Assembly: GCF_963924675.1 (NCBI RefSeq)
Contig: NC_089228.1
Location: forward strand, 97,686,394 to 97,750,393
DNA from: Phocoena phocoena
Taxonomy: Eukaryota; Chordata; Mammalia; Artiodactyla; Phocoenidae
Length of the DNA stretch: 64,000 nt
Direction of reading: 5' to 3'
The notes beneath the pieces are model-generated. The model did no database searches. It saw only the letters and a list, made by a program, of their open reading frames with translations, and had not been told where the DNA came from. Positions 23,070 through 34,095 of the stretch are shown in pieces. Both the position numbers and the translations under genes were made by a program. How positions within the stretch are numbered: position 1 is the stretch's first letter; each line of letters begins with the position of its first letter.

Positions 23070-23245
23070 AAGGGCTTAATTTCCTTTTTTTTTTAAAATT
23101 AATTTATTTATTTGGCTGCACTAGATCTTTAGTTGCAGTATGCGGCATCTAGTTCCCTGCCCAGGGATCAAACCCAGGTCCCCGCACTGGGAGCGTGAAG
23201 ACTTAACCGCTGGACCACCAGGGAAGTCCCAAGGGCTTAATTTCC
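23070..23245 (-). mobile_element. CHR-type SINE within L1 (1 of 4)
   Basis: A reversed short copy. The perfect 15-bp duplication aagggcttaatttcc at 23070-23084 and 23231-23245 is L1 sequence. Confidence 0.96.
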
Positions 23246-23457
23246 AAAATATACAAACAGCTCATACAACTCAGTAACAAAAAAACAAACAACCCAATCA
23301 AGAAATGGACAGAAGACCTAAATAGGCATTTCTCCAGAGAAGATATACAGATGGCCAGTAGGCACATGGAAAGATGCTCAACATTTCTAATTATTAGAGA
23401 ATGCAAATCAAAACTACAATGAGGTATCACCTCTCACCAGTCAGAATGGTCATCATT

Positions 23458-23701
23458 AAAAAAAGTCTACAAATAGGGCTTCCCTGGTGGCGCAGTGGTT
23501 GAGAGTCCGCCTGCCGATGCAGGGGACACGGGTTCGTGCCCCGGTCTGGGAAGATCCCACATGCCGCGGAGCGGCTGGGCCCGTGAGCCATGGCCGCTGA
23601 GCCTGCGCGTCCGGAGCCTGTGCTCTGCAATGGGAGAGGCCACAGCGGTGAGAGGCCCGCGTACCACCAAAAAAAAAAAAAAAAAAAAAAGTCTACAAAT
23701 A
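23458..23701 (+). mobile_element. Cetacean CHR SINE within L1 (2 of 4)
   Basis: A complete copy between perfect 18-bp repeats aaaaaaagtctacaaata (23458-23475, 23684-23701). Confidence 0.96.
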
Positions 23702-23802
23702 ATAAATGTTAGAGAGGGTGTGGAGAAAAGGAATCCCTCCTACACTGTTGGTGGGAATGTAAATCGGTACAGTCATTGTGGAAAACATTATGGAGGTTCC
23801 TT

Positions 23803-24036
23803 AAAAAACTAAAAATAGGGCTTCCCTGGTGGCGCAGTGGTTGAGAGTCCGCCTGCTGATGCAGGGGACGCGGGTTCGTGCCCCGGTCCGGGAAGATCCC
23901 ACATGCCGCGGAGCGGCTGGGCCCGTGAGCCATGGCCGTTAAGCCTGCGCGTCCGGAGCCTGTGCTCCGAAACGGGAGAGGCCACAACAGTGAGAGGCCC
24001 GCGTACCGCAGGAAAAAAAAAAAAAAACTAAAAATA
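23803..24036 (+). mobile_element. Cetacean CHR SINE within L1 (3 of 4)
   Basis: A complete copy between perfect 15-bp repeats aaaaaactaaaaata (23803-23817, 24022-24036). It is oriented like copy 2 and lies about 100 bp from it. Confidence 0.96.
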
Positions 24037-24189
24037 GAGTTACCATATGATCCTACAATCCCACTCCTGGGCATATATCCAGAAAAGACAAAAACTCTGA
24101 TTTGAAAAGATACATGCACCCCAGTGTTCACAGAAGCACTATTTACAATAGCCAAGACATGGAAGCAACCTAAATGTCCATCAACACAC

Positions 24190-24545
24190 AAATGGAGGGC
24201 TTCCCTGGTGGCGCAGTGGTTGGGAATCTGCCTGCCAGTGCAGGGGACATGGGTTTGAGCCCTGGTCCGGGAAGATGTCACATGCCGTGGAGCAACTAAG
24301 CCCGTGCACCACAACTACTGAGCCTGTGCTCTAGAGCCCATGAATCACAACTACTGAGGCCCACATGCCTAGAGCCCGAGCCCTGCAACAACAGAAGCCA
24401 CCACAATGAGAAGCCCACGCACCACAACAAAGAGTAGCCCCTGCTCGCCACAACTAGAGGAAGCCGCTAGCAGCAATGAAGACCTGGTGCAGCCAAAAAT
24501 AAATAATAAATAAATAAATTTATTTAAAAAAAATGATAAATGGGT
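24190..24545 (+). mobile_element. Long-form CHR SINE within L1 (4 of 4)
   Basis: A complete long form with an (aataaa)n-rich tail. The target duplication is short or diverged (acaaatgga / ataaatggg). Confidence 0.92.
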
Positions 24546-25204
24546 AAAGAACATGTGATTACATATATACAATGGAATACTACTCAGCCATAGAAAAGAA
24601 TGAAATAATGCCACTTGCAGCAAAAAGGATGGATCTAGAGATTATCATACTAAGTGAAGTAAGTCATACAGAGAAAGACGAACATCATATGATATCACGT
24701 ATGTGGAATCTAAAATGTGATACAAGTGAGGTTATTTACAAAACAGAAATAGACTCACAGACATAAAAACTTAACAGTTACCAACGGGAAAGGGAGGGGA
24801 CAGATAAATTAGGAGTCTGAGATTAACAGATACAAACTACTATAGATAAAATAGATAAACAACAAGCTCCTACTGCATAGCACAAGGAACTATATTTAAC
24901 ATCTTGTAATAAACTATAATGGAAAAGAATCTGAAAAAGAATATATATAATTGAATCACTTTGCCATACACCAGAAACTAACACAACATTGTAAATCAAC
25001 TATGCTTCAATTAAAAAGATGAGGTAATGTTTCCAGAAAACCATCTCCTTCCAACCTCCTCCCTCCAGTAGTTTTCCTGCAAATCAGCCCCTTCCTAACG
25101 CTCTCTCCATTCCCAGGAGGATAAAGTTGCCTGGAAGCATACTAGTGCAAATCCTCTCCTTCTCTTTAAGGTAGAGGCAGTTAATGGAGTTACCTCTGTT
25201 GTTT

Positions 25205-25470
25205 AAAAGCAGAATAACAGGGGACTTCCCTGGTTGGCACAGTTGATAAGACTCCACGCTCCCAATGCAGGGGGCCCGGGTTCAATCCCTGGTCAGGAAA
25301 CTAGATCCCACATGCATGCTGCAACTAAGAGTTCGCATGCCACAACTAAGGAGACCTGGAGCCGCAACTAAGGAGCCTGCCTGCGGCACCTAAGACCTGG
25401 AGCAACCAAATAAATAATTAAATAAATATGAAAAAAATAACATTAAAAAAAAAAATAAAAGCAGAATAGC
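25205..25470 (+). mobile_element. CHR-type SINE, 'gcaactaag' form
   Basis: Head 'gggacttccctggttggcac', 'gcaactaag' units and an A-rich tail. The flanks aaaagcagaataaca and aaaagcagaatagca are the target duplication. Confidence 0.92.
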
Positions 25471-25699
25471 AAAAGCCAGAATGTGGAAGTGCAAAGTTCT
25501 GTTTACCTTGAGTCTCACCCCCAAAGGCCTGTCCTTCAGAGTCACAAAGACAGAGCCTTAGAACTGATATGTAAGAACTGTAACTTAGGTTATATGAATT
25601 CCATTGAAACAGACACACAAAACAGCCTACAGGGTGTCCATAAAACTGGAAACATAGGTGAATATATATAATGCAATTGAAGATATTTTCAAAGTGTAA

Positions 25700-25711
25700 A
25701 ACACACACACA

Positions 25712-25753
<42 letters not shown>
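25700..25753. repeat. (CA)n microsatellite in the GCNT2 intron
   Basis: About 27 dinucleotide units with one interruption. On the coding strand it is (TG)n, starting 44 bases after the splice donor of the upstream first exon. Confidence 0.95.
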
Positions 25754-25755
<2 letters not shown>

Positions 25756-25792
25756 TACTTCCAGACTTTATGAAGAATGGAAATCAAGTTCC

Positions 25793-25798
25793 ACATAC
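25793..25798 (-). other. GCNT2: 5' splice donor of the upstream GCNT2 exon
   Basis: On the minus strand ...NRIPG ends as CCAG|GTATGT, again after the first base of a codon, so splicing to the shared downstream exons keeps frame. Without splicing the frame runs on into the (TG)n tract. Confidence 0.9.
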
Positions 25799-26729
25799 CT
25801 GGAATCCTGTTAAGTGTCACCCAGAAATGTTCATCAGGAGAGTAGGTGTCCTTCGACCACCCAAGTAAATCAATGGCCCTCTGGTCTTGCAGAACAAAAT
25901 TAGCAAATTCTCTTGTAAGGGCTACATAGGTGGAGCCAAAGTAAATGGTGAGATTATGGGGAGGAGACATTTTTCTTATCCAAGTCCACAGCATGAAGGA
26001 AAACAATTGGTATTTCTGCTCCAAGTGCACATATCTGGTCCTTCTGATAATATGAGCTGGAGGCAGCACCCCTGGGGTGATGTTTTTCCCTTTAAATCCT
26101 TTTATATACTGAACGATCTCCCTGTTGGTTTTCAGGGGGAAATCTTGCCCGCAGGTGTTGATGGCGTACTTCCAGGGAACCTCTGAGTCTTTGAGGTCTT
26201 GCAGGCAATTCAGGTCAGCCTGGAGCCTGGAAATTCCTGCATAGACCACAGACTCCCTCTTGGAAGCCAGAAAGGCATTTGCGAAGCAGCTCAGCAGCCT
26301 TCCTACCGAATCCTTGAAAGCAGGGGTGGCTTCCTCATCCACATGAACGCAGTAGACGTTTTGAGGCGTGTAGATAGCCCTGAAAAGCCTCTCAAATGTA
26401 TCAAAGTCTTTGTGGATGACCATGACATATGCCAAAGGGAACTCAGCTTCGTCTTTGGACAAAGGTTTCATTATGTAGTGATTCTGGGTCAAGTATTGTT
26501 GGCAAGTCATGTTTCTCAGTGGTGTCATTGGTATATTTCCATACAAGATTTTCTTTCCTGCTATGATCATGTCACAGACTTCTGCAAGCACTGAAGAGTT
26601 TGAGATTCTCCCCGCTGCAAGGTATTTTGGCAGGACTAAATTGTTGGTATAGAGGAACGAAAGAATTAGAGAAACGGCCATAAGCCCTACAACGAACTCG
26701 AACACCTTCAGCTTCATGTTTCCTACCAT
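25799..26729 (-). CDS. GCNT2: GCNT2-family alternative first coding exon (upstream copy)
   Basis: This exon encodes 310 residues plus one base (931 bp) of an I-branching beta-1,6-GlcNAc transferase. I chose the ATG at 26729 ([12 protein letters not shown]): it has G at -3 and +4. The frame extends to a GTG at 26747, but an in-frame TGA lies a few codons above it and there is no earlier ATG. A hydrophobic signal-anchor spans residues about 9-26, followed by stem and GT14 domain. Conserved blocks are [72 protein letters not shown] and [15 protein letters not shown] with the catalytic Glu. Sequons include NSSV, NMTC, NITP and NLTI. It lies 10 kb upstream of the B-type exon in the same orientation. 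Position and the M-x-x-x-M start favour the A-type exon, but the N-terminal part does not closely match the human A or C forms as I remember them, so isoform identity is open. The frame is intact. Confidence 0.9.
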
Positions 26730-27820
26730 CTCTTCTGTGTTTGTCACTTCATATCATTGCTGAAGTCAGTCTTCAGGTCCATCCCCCGACTGCTGGGGAA
26801 TCTACTCCCACTTCTTATTTTGAGCAAGAAGAGAAATACTGCCACTCACTTAAGGGACAGTGGATCAAGCACACGCTGAAGTTCTTCTCTAACGATGAAG
26901 GGATTGAGTGGATCTGAGAACATGAGCCACTGGGGCCAACGGAGCAACAGCTGAGCAGTGTTAGGTACCTTGGTCCAGGTCAATCTCAAGTTAAGACCCT
27001 AACAAATCTGTCAGGGCTGCCGACTCAAGGTGTTCCCCCGGGGAGGAGGGGGTAGAACGTGTGTCCGTCTCACAGCCCTCTTACCCCGGAGAGGGACACC
27101 CTCACCATCACCGACATCATGTTTGGCCACAAGGGATGGTATATTTCTTCAGTTTGGGGCCACATCGGTTGTTGTGCGGCAGGTCACCACCAGCAGTGAC
27201 CGATATTAATGTTGACAGCTCCGAGAATTGCTGAAAGCAGGGTTTCTCTTTACCTAAAGATAAAAATCAAGAATTCAGAGACGCGGGATTGGAAGGAATC
27301 TTGCAGCTTTTTCAGACCAGCTCGCTCAAGTCACAAATGGAGCGTCTTGAAAATGAACTGTCACTGATGTTCTATCACCCTCTTGGCTCCATTTTCTCAC
27401 GGACAACCTAGGAGGTGAGCATTGACCTTACACCCACTTTGCCCAAGAGGAGATTGAAGCCCACACATGCACTGACTTGCCTGAGGGTCAATAATGAGTT
27501 CATGGTAGCATGAGGTCTCGACCCTATTAGGGTCGAGAATATTGTACCTGGAATATTCACTCCCCCCCTTTTCTTGATGAGTTCGTCCCGTCCATCAGGC
27601 CCCCCGTGTGGCACCCCTTCCCAGCCCTCCCAAGTCTGGGTTAGGAGCCCTTCCACCTGTTCTACTAGGACCTGGTGCCCCTCTCTTTGCTTGTCTGTTT
27701 GCCCCACCACTAGCCTATGGAGAGCGATTTCTGTCTACTGATCACTGGGTTTTTGGCACCTCGCCGATGTTAGGTGGTCATCATTAAATTAAGTCTAGTC
27801 ATTTTTCTTCCCTCTATACC
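26730..27820 (-). promoter_or_regulatory. Upstream flank of the upstream GCNT2 exon
   Basis: Expected to contain 5' UTR and promoter sequence. It is somewhat GC-richer around 27000-27130, but I see no clear TATA box or CpG island. A perfect 11-bp inverted repeat lies at 27516-27538, and a MIR-like fragment ('ttgcccaagaggagattgaag') near 27450. Regulatory role is inferred from position only. Confidence 0.3.
27516..27538. repeat. Perfect 23-bp palindrome
   Basis: Arms tctcgacccta and tagggtcgaga around a single central base, about 790 bp upstream of the exon ATG. Confidence 0.9.
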
Positions 27821-27821
27821 A

Positions 27822-28148
27822 TGGGTGGACAAAACTACAATGGGCATCATGGGTGAGGGCCAAGCCACCTGACACATGTTTCTGTACAGCCTGTGAGCTA
27901 AGAACTGTTGTAAATTTTTGAATGGCTGAAAGGAAATTTGAAGAAAAAGAATATTTCACGATACATGAAATTCACGTTTCAGTGTCCATAAATACAATGC
28001 CACTGGAACATAGCCATTGGTTTACAGATTGTCCATAGCTGCTTTCCCATGGCAACAGCAGAGCTGACCAGTTGTAACAGAAACCATCTGGCCACCCAAG
28101 ACTAGAATATTTACTCTTTGGCTCTTGACAGAAAAGATTTCTTGATCC
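27822..28148 (+). mobile_element. hAT-Charlie-type DNA element
   Basis: Phrases such as 'ctgtgagctaagaactgttg', 'atttcagtgtccataaatac', 'cactggaacatagccattgg' and 'tccatagctgctttccca' match a common mammalian hAT-Charlie MITE. I am not certain of the subfamily. Confidence 0.65.
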
Positions 28149-28294
28149 CTCCCCTATAATTACTGATGTCTCTGCAAACCAGTATATTTTCTACTGTGGA
28201 CTTGGTACAACTTTACCACTTTTTCCTGTATTTTCTAGATTTCCTCACGAATGCTAGAATGACATCCTATTTGGTAGCAAAGCATTGTGCTTTA

Positions 28295-29015
28295 AAGAGA
28301 GAAATCTACAAACAACAAATGCAGGAGAGGGTGTGGAGAAAAGGGAACCCTCTTGCACTGTTGGTGGGAAAGTAAGTTGATACAGCCACTATGGAGAACA
28401 GTTTGGAGGTTCCTCAAAAAACTAAAAATAGAATTACCATATGACCCAGCAATCCCACTACTAGGCATATACCTTGAGAAAACCATAATTCAAAAAGACA
28501 CCTGCACCCCAATGTTCATTGCAGCACTATTTACAATAGGCAGGTCATGGAAGCAACCTAAATGCCCATCGACAGACGAATGGATAAAGAAGATGTGGTA
28601 CATATATACAATGGAATATTACTCAGCCATAAAATGGAATGAAATTGGGTCATTTGTAGAGACGTGGATGGATCTAGAGACCGTCATACAGAGTGAAGTA
28701 AGTCAGAAAGAGGAAAACAAATATCGTATATTAACGCATATATGTGGAACCTAGAAAAATGGTACATACAGACCGGTTTGCAGGGCAGAAATAGAGACAC
28801 AGATGTAGAGAACAAACATATGGACACCAAGGGGGGAAAGCGGCAGGGGGTGGGGATGGTGGTGGGATGAATCGGGCAATTGGGATTGACATGTATACAC
28901 TGATGTGTATAAAATGGATGACAAATAAGAACCTGCTGTATAAAAAATAAATTAAAATTTAAAAAAAATAATAAAAAATAATAAAAATGTATAATGCTCG
29001 CTTAAAAAAAGTTAT
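28295..29015 (+). mobile_element. Young L1 3' fragment
   Basis: ORF2 C-terminal coding is readable over about 130 codons ([44 protein letters not shown]). A 3' UTR and an A-rich (aaaataat)n tail near 28960-28990 follow. 5'-truncated. Confidence 0.9.
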
Positions 29016-29029
29016 TAAAAAAAGAAAAA

Positions 29030-29230
29030 GACAGGGAGACTTGGGTGGGTTTGGATCTCGGTTTTGCTGATTCCTAGCGGTATGAGCTTGGGCAAGGGGC
29101 TTTGCTTTTCTGTTTCAGGTTTGTCATCTGTCAAATAAAGAAAATACCAGTAAGTTTGTTTGGCGGATGAATATGGGTTAATAAGTGGAATGCAACTTGC
29201 TCAGACCTTGGCACATAGAAAACTACTGAC
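29030..29230 (+). mobile_element. MIR fragment
   Basis: 'ggtatgagcttgggcaagggg', 'tttgtcatctgtcaaataaag' and 'cttggcacatagaa' appear in MIR order. Confidence 0.6.
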
Positions 29231-29692
29231 TACTAAAACCGCTAACTGCTGAGTTGCAGACGGTCACTTTTAGAGGCTCACCTGCACCTCTAGAGAACCG
29301 GAAATTCAGAGCATGCTGCTTTGCCTGACTCCACTGTTTCTCAAACTCTGGCAAAACGTGGTGCTGCCACACACTGGCCCTGTACAGCATAGCTGGACAA
29401 GGTGGAAAATCTTGTGCGTGGAAGGAAGGGAGAATTTTTGTGCCAATACAGCATTTTATTCTCCCAATAGACTGGGAGCGACTCGGAGGGAAGAACACGT
29501 CTTTGAAGACATAGGAGGAGGGCTCAATGTGGCATGTGAGCGACCCCGAAGAACTTCCCAGACCTCAAGGTCCCAACCCAACCAGCCAGCCGCGGTTTCC
29601 ATAAGGACATTTAAGATGTCTCATAAGCAAGCAAATTGTTTTGGTGAGTTATTCCAGAAAAACGCCATAGCAATAACTTCTATACATCTCCT

Positions 29693-29840
29693 TAAGTCAC
29701 TGGGGGACTTCCCTGGCAGGCCAGTGGTTATGACTCCACGCTCCCAATGCCGGGGACATGGATGGTTCGATCCCCGGTCGGGAGAACCAAGATCCCGCAT
29801 GCTGCGTGGCACAGACAGAAAAGAAAAGTCATTGGAAACA
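29693..29840 (+). mobile_element. Short tRNA SINE
   Basis: 'gggacttccctggcaggcca' to 'catgctgcgtggcacag', with the flanking repeat aagtcactgg / aagtcattgg. Confidence 0.88.
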
Positions 29841-31155
29841 ATGACATTTAACGAAGGTTCTGAAAAAATGGGACAAGAGACAGGTTAGATTAGATGGAAG
29901 CAAAGCAAGCAAGGTCTGGAGCACGGAGTACTCTTGGGGATTCTTTGCTATGTGCCGGCAGGGACAGCTGAGCAGCCTGTAGAGCATATGAAGGCAGTAG
30001 GATGCACCAGCGATGGTTGTGTGCCATCACTTCTATTATTCATTTGCAGAATTAGATATCAGTGCTAAAAATAAAAATTTCCCCAATGTTCTAGGCACAC
30101 TCACATCAAAATCAAATCATTTAATTTTAATTCTTCTCATGTAATTTGAGTATCAAATTTTTAATTCTCACCTTTTTTTTTTTCCAGGAAAGTTAAATGG
30201 TCACATAAGAGAACTGTCCAGTGCCAGAACTGGGAAGAAGCTTAGAGGTCATCTTGTCACCTGCTGTCATTTACAGAGGAAAGCAGGATGCCATTCAGAG
30301 AAGGAAACAGCCGTGAGCACCACAGCCAGGAGGGGCAGCTGGTCAGGGCTGATCCAGGCAATGCACTGCTTCCAAAAATGTTTCCTTCCTTTCCATAAGG
30401 ATTTCAGGAAACAGCATTTTACAAGTGCTTCTATACGCCTATTCAACTGAAGGACAGATTACACAAGATTATCTTAACTTCATGACATTGGTCTTCAGTT
30501 CAGTTTCTACCCTTAGAAACCTAAGCTAAAGATAATATTTGTGCTTTTAAAAGAGGCTGATAACACATTTGCACTTTGAAGTCCAGTGTGATAACACTTA
30601 TTCTGGCTAGTGCTTTTTTTTTTTTAAGTTTTGAATTTTGTTTATTTTTTTTTTACAGTATTTGGGCTAGTCTTAGCAGGAGTAGGTAAATACATCCAAA
30701 GCCAAACAAAGACAATTTTGGAAACTTTGCGACCAAAACTGACAGTTTTATTCAAAACTCTTGTTAAGGGCATCTAATTCTAATAACATTTGTATTTATG
30801 ACTGTCTTCTAAATCCTTAGTTATCTTCTGTAAGTAGATTATTTCTCATAAAAACAAGAGTTAACCCAATCCATCAGCGTATTTCCAAGCTCTTACCCAT
30901 TGTCCCCACTATGAAGGCCATTGCTGATATTTTCACCCCTCTTCCCCCCCAAGCCCCCTACTCCTGTCCTTCCATATTTGACACGTTCTTGCATTTCTGT
31001 CAAATTAGCTGAATGGAAGAGTAGTTTTGAATCAGGGGCACATGCTGACCCAGGAAAATTGAACACAGAAACCCCTTCCCGTCTCTGATACCGAGATCTG
31101 AAACGGAAAATTCATATTCTACCCCTAATCACTGGCACTGAAGACTTGTTAAAGC
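29841..31155. other. Unannotated upstream sequence
   Basis: No gene. T-rich stretches near 30170 and 30616-30652. A weak MIR-like trace near 30230-30300. Confidence 0.35.
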
Positions 31156-31159
31156 ATTT

Positions 31160-31385
31160 TTAAATTAAAAATTAAAAATGCTATTGTGGCATACAAGCAT
31201 ATAACATAAACGTTGCCGTCATAACCACCTTGAAGTGTGCGGTACAGTAGTGTTAACTATATGCATATTGTCAGCAGAACTCCAGAACTTTCTCATCTTG
31301 CAAAACGAAAATTCTCTACCCGTTGAACGACAACTCCCATATCCCCTCCCCACCCAGCCCCTGGTAACCACTACCACCAATACTT
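31160..31385 (-). mobile_element. Old L1 3' UTR-like fragment
   Basis: 'catataacataaacgttgcc ... ctccagaactttctcatctt ... cccctggtaaccactac' resembles, in reverse, an ancient L1 3' UTR. Confidence 0.5.
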
Positions 31386-31889
31386 AATCAGCAACAGCAA
31401 GGCCAGTATAACACCAGAGGTCTGTGACAACAGGAAGGAAGGACTTCTAGAGTCAGAGTCGCAGCCCAGTTGGTGAGGGGCTCAGGAATCACGCGGTTGC
31501 CAGGGACAGAAACCCACCCAGACAGAAGTTCTGTCATGTTAGGTGACTTGTCTGAGGCCGCCCCACTGGTAGGAGCCTGAGTGGGGATTCAAGCCCCATC
31601 GACTGGCCCCGGAGCTGGAGTCCTTTGATGGCACGAGGCACCCTGCCGCCCCCATCTCCATCCTCAGCTCATCCGTCTTAGAGCAGAATCAAGAAGGCAG
31701 AGCATCGTCTTGTTCGACCTCAGCTGGGAACGTACAAGTCTGGCGACTCGGGTGTTTCGCTGCACTGCGCAAGTGGGCCTATGACCACAAGTATTGATTT
31801 GGGGGTTATACATTGTAGAAAGTAGACAAATTTGCAAATACAGAATCGGTGAATAATGAGGATCAACAGTGTTTACTCAAGAGAAATCA

Positions 31890-32640
31890 AAGCATGTGTT
31901 CATATATAGTCTTGGGCATGGCTGTTCAGGGCATCTTTATCTGCAAGAGCAAAACATAGTAATAGTAAAATAATAAATAATAAAAGAATACAAATGCTCA
32001 TAAACAGAGGAATGGATTAAAAAATTATCATATAGGGCTTCCCTGGTGGCGCAGTGGTTGAGAGTCCGCCTGCCGATGCAGGAGACACGGGTTCGTGCCC
32101 CGGTCCGGGAAGATCCCACATGCAGCGGAGCGGCTGGGCCCGTGAGCCATGGCCGCTGAGCCTGCGCGTCCGGAGCCTGTGCTCCGCAACGGGAGAGGCC
32201 ACGACAGTGAGAGGCCCGCGTACCGCAAAAAAAAAAAAATTATCATATAGCCACATAATGGAATACTTCTCTGGATAAAAGGGAATGAACTATCTATAGA
32301 AGCAACAACATGGACGAACCTCAGAATAGTCGGGCTGAAAGAAGCCACACCTCCCAAAAAGAAAGTACCTACTATATGATTCCATTCATAGAAATATCTA
32401 GAAAACACAAACAAATCTACGGTAACAGAGAGCAAATCAGTAGTTTCCCGGGAACAGGAAGCAAAAAAGAGAGGAATTATAAAGAGACATAAGAAAACTT
32501 TGGGGGCCTAATGGACGTGTTCAGTATTTTGATTGTACTGATGGCTTTACAGATATATTAATGTGTCAAAATTTTTCACTTGTACATGTATGGACAGTTT
32601 ATTGTATCTTAGTGATACCCCAATAATGCTGAGGACAAAT
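31890..32640 (+). mobile_element. Old L1 3' fragment split by a SINE
   Basis: 'ctgcaagagcaaaacatag', 'ccacataatggaatacttctc', 'acctactatatgattccattc' and 'gtatcttagtgataccccaa' run in L1 order on both sides of the SINE. Confidence 0.75.
32019..32249 (+). mobile_element. Cetacean CHR SINE within old L1
   Basis: A complete copy between perfect 16-bp repeats aaaaaattatcatata (32019-32034, 32234-32249). Confidence 0.96.
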
Positions 32641-32849
32641 CTGACAGAAAAAAAGTGGGATATAGTAATCTAGAGAATGATTAAATATTAAAACAATGCA
32701 TATTGTATTTTTCTCCTGATGCCCAAGCTATGAATGTATTGAATGATATGGAATATTTGCAAGTGTGCCAGGCACTGTTCTATGCCCTTTACATACAATA
32801 AATCATTTAAAACTCATACCGACTATTCCTCACAAGAGGGATACTAATT

Positions 32850-33790
32850 TTTTTTTACTGAAGCATAGTTGATTTACAATGTGTTAGTCTCAGGTGTGAT
32901 TCAGTTATATATATATGTGTATATATATATATTCTTTTTCAGGTTCTTTTCTACTATAGGTTATTCCAAGATACTGAATACAGTTCCCTGTACTATACAG
33001 TAGGCTCTTGTTGTTTATCTATTTTACATATAGTAGTGTACACCTGTTAATCCCAAATTCCTAATTTATCTCTCCCCTCCTTGCCCTTTGGTAACCGTAA
33101 GTTTGTTTTTTATGTCTGTGAGTCTATTTCTGTTTTGTAAATAAGTTCACTTGTGTCATATTTTAGATTCCACATATAAGCAATATCACATGATATTTGT
33201 CTTTCTCTGTCTGACTTACTTCACTTAGTATGATAATCTCTAGGTCCATCCCTGTTGCTGCAAATGGGAATATTTCATTCTTTTTTATGGCTGAGTAATA
33301 TTCCATTGTATATATGTACCACATCTTCTTTATCCATTCCTCTGTTGATGGACATTTAGGTTGCTTCCACGTCTTGGCTATTATTAATAGTGCTGGTATC
33401 GGGGGCTTCCCTGGTGGCGGTGGTTGAGAGTCCGCCTGCCAATGCAGGGGACACGGGTTTGTGCCCCAGTGCGGGAAGATCCCACATGCCGCGGAGCGGC
33501 TGGGTCCGTGAGCCATGGCCGCTGAGCCTGAGCGTCCGGAGCCTGCGCTCCGCAACGGGAGAGGCCACAACACTGAGAGGCCCACGTACCACACACACAA
33601 AAAAAATAGTGCTGGTATGAACATTTGAGTGCATGGATCTTTTCAAATTAAAGTTTTTATCTTTTCTGGATATATGCTCAGAAGTGGAATTGCTGGATCA
33701 TATGGTAACTCTATTTTTAGTTTTTTAAGGTAACTCCATACTGTTCTCCATAGTGGCTGCATCAATTAACATTGCCACCAACAGAGGAAT
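32850..33790 (-). mobile_element. L1 3' end, reverse, split by a SINE
   Basis: The minus strand encodes the L1 ORF2 C-terminus ([32 protein letters not shown]) and then the 3' UTR ending near 'gaagcatagttgatttaca'. A (TA/TG)n patch lies at about 32906-32932. Confidence 0.88.
33386..33618 (+). mobile_element. Cetacean CHR SINE within L1
   Basis: A complete copy with a small head deletion (tggcggtggttg) and an 'acacacacaaaaaaaa' tail. The perfect 14-bp duplication aatagtgctggtat is at 33386-33399 and 33605-33618. Confidence 0.95.
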
Positions 33791-33794
33791 ACTA

Positions 33795-34095
33795 TTATTA
33801 TCTCCCTTTTGCCCAAGAAAAAGCTGAGGCACTGAGAGGTTAAGTAACTGGCCCAAGGTCACACAGCTTGAAGCAGGAGAACCAAGTCTCAAAAGCAGTC
33901 AGTTTGGGGCCAGGAGCCAGGATCCATGCTCCTGAAAACTACATTATGTCATTTTCTTCTTGAAGGAAGGCAACTAACCTTTATTGAGTATCTACTGTAT
34001 ACCAAACATTGTGCTCAGTACTTCCAGGTTCCTTGTACAACTTAATTCTCACAATTACTCAAGAAGATAGATGATATCATTTCAAGTTTTTTAGA
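33795..34095 (-). mobile_element. MIR-like fragments
   Basis: 'gctgaggcactgagaggttaag ... cccaaggtcacacagctt' is reversed MIR core. 'ctaacctttattgagtatctac' onward is a second MIR/L2-type piece. Confidence 0.6.

Larger units (their letters stand above)
22965..25020 (+). mobile_element. L1 3' half carrying four SINE insertions
   Basis: L1 ORF2 C-terminal sequence and 3' UTR run in one order across the region: 'gcaaaggaaaccataaaca', 'gacctaaataggcatttctcc', 'ggagaggttccttaaaaaac'-type text, 'caatggaatactactcagcc', 'ctaacacaacattgtaaatc'. The continuity is broken by SINEs at 23085-23230, 23476-23690, 23818-24027 and 24197-24535. Removing them leaves one collinear L1 piece. Its own ORF is degraded. 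Confidence 0.9.

Noticed and set aside
23709..24314. 201-codon minus-strand frame
   Set aside because: Built from two SINEs and reversed L1, so it is not a gene.
25700..25753. CRISPR-like or other array interpretation of tandem repeats
   Set aside because: Simple dinucleotide repeats without spacers, in a mammalian genome.
25713..25797. C-terminal extension of the upstream exon into a poly-Val/Cys tail
   Set aside because: This is intron (TG)n read through after the splice donor, not protein.
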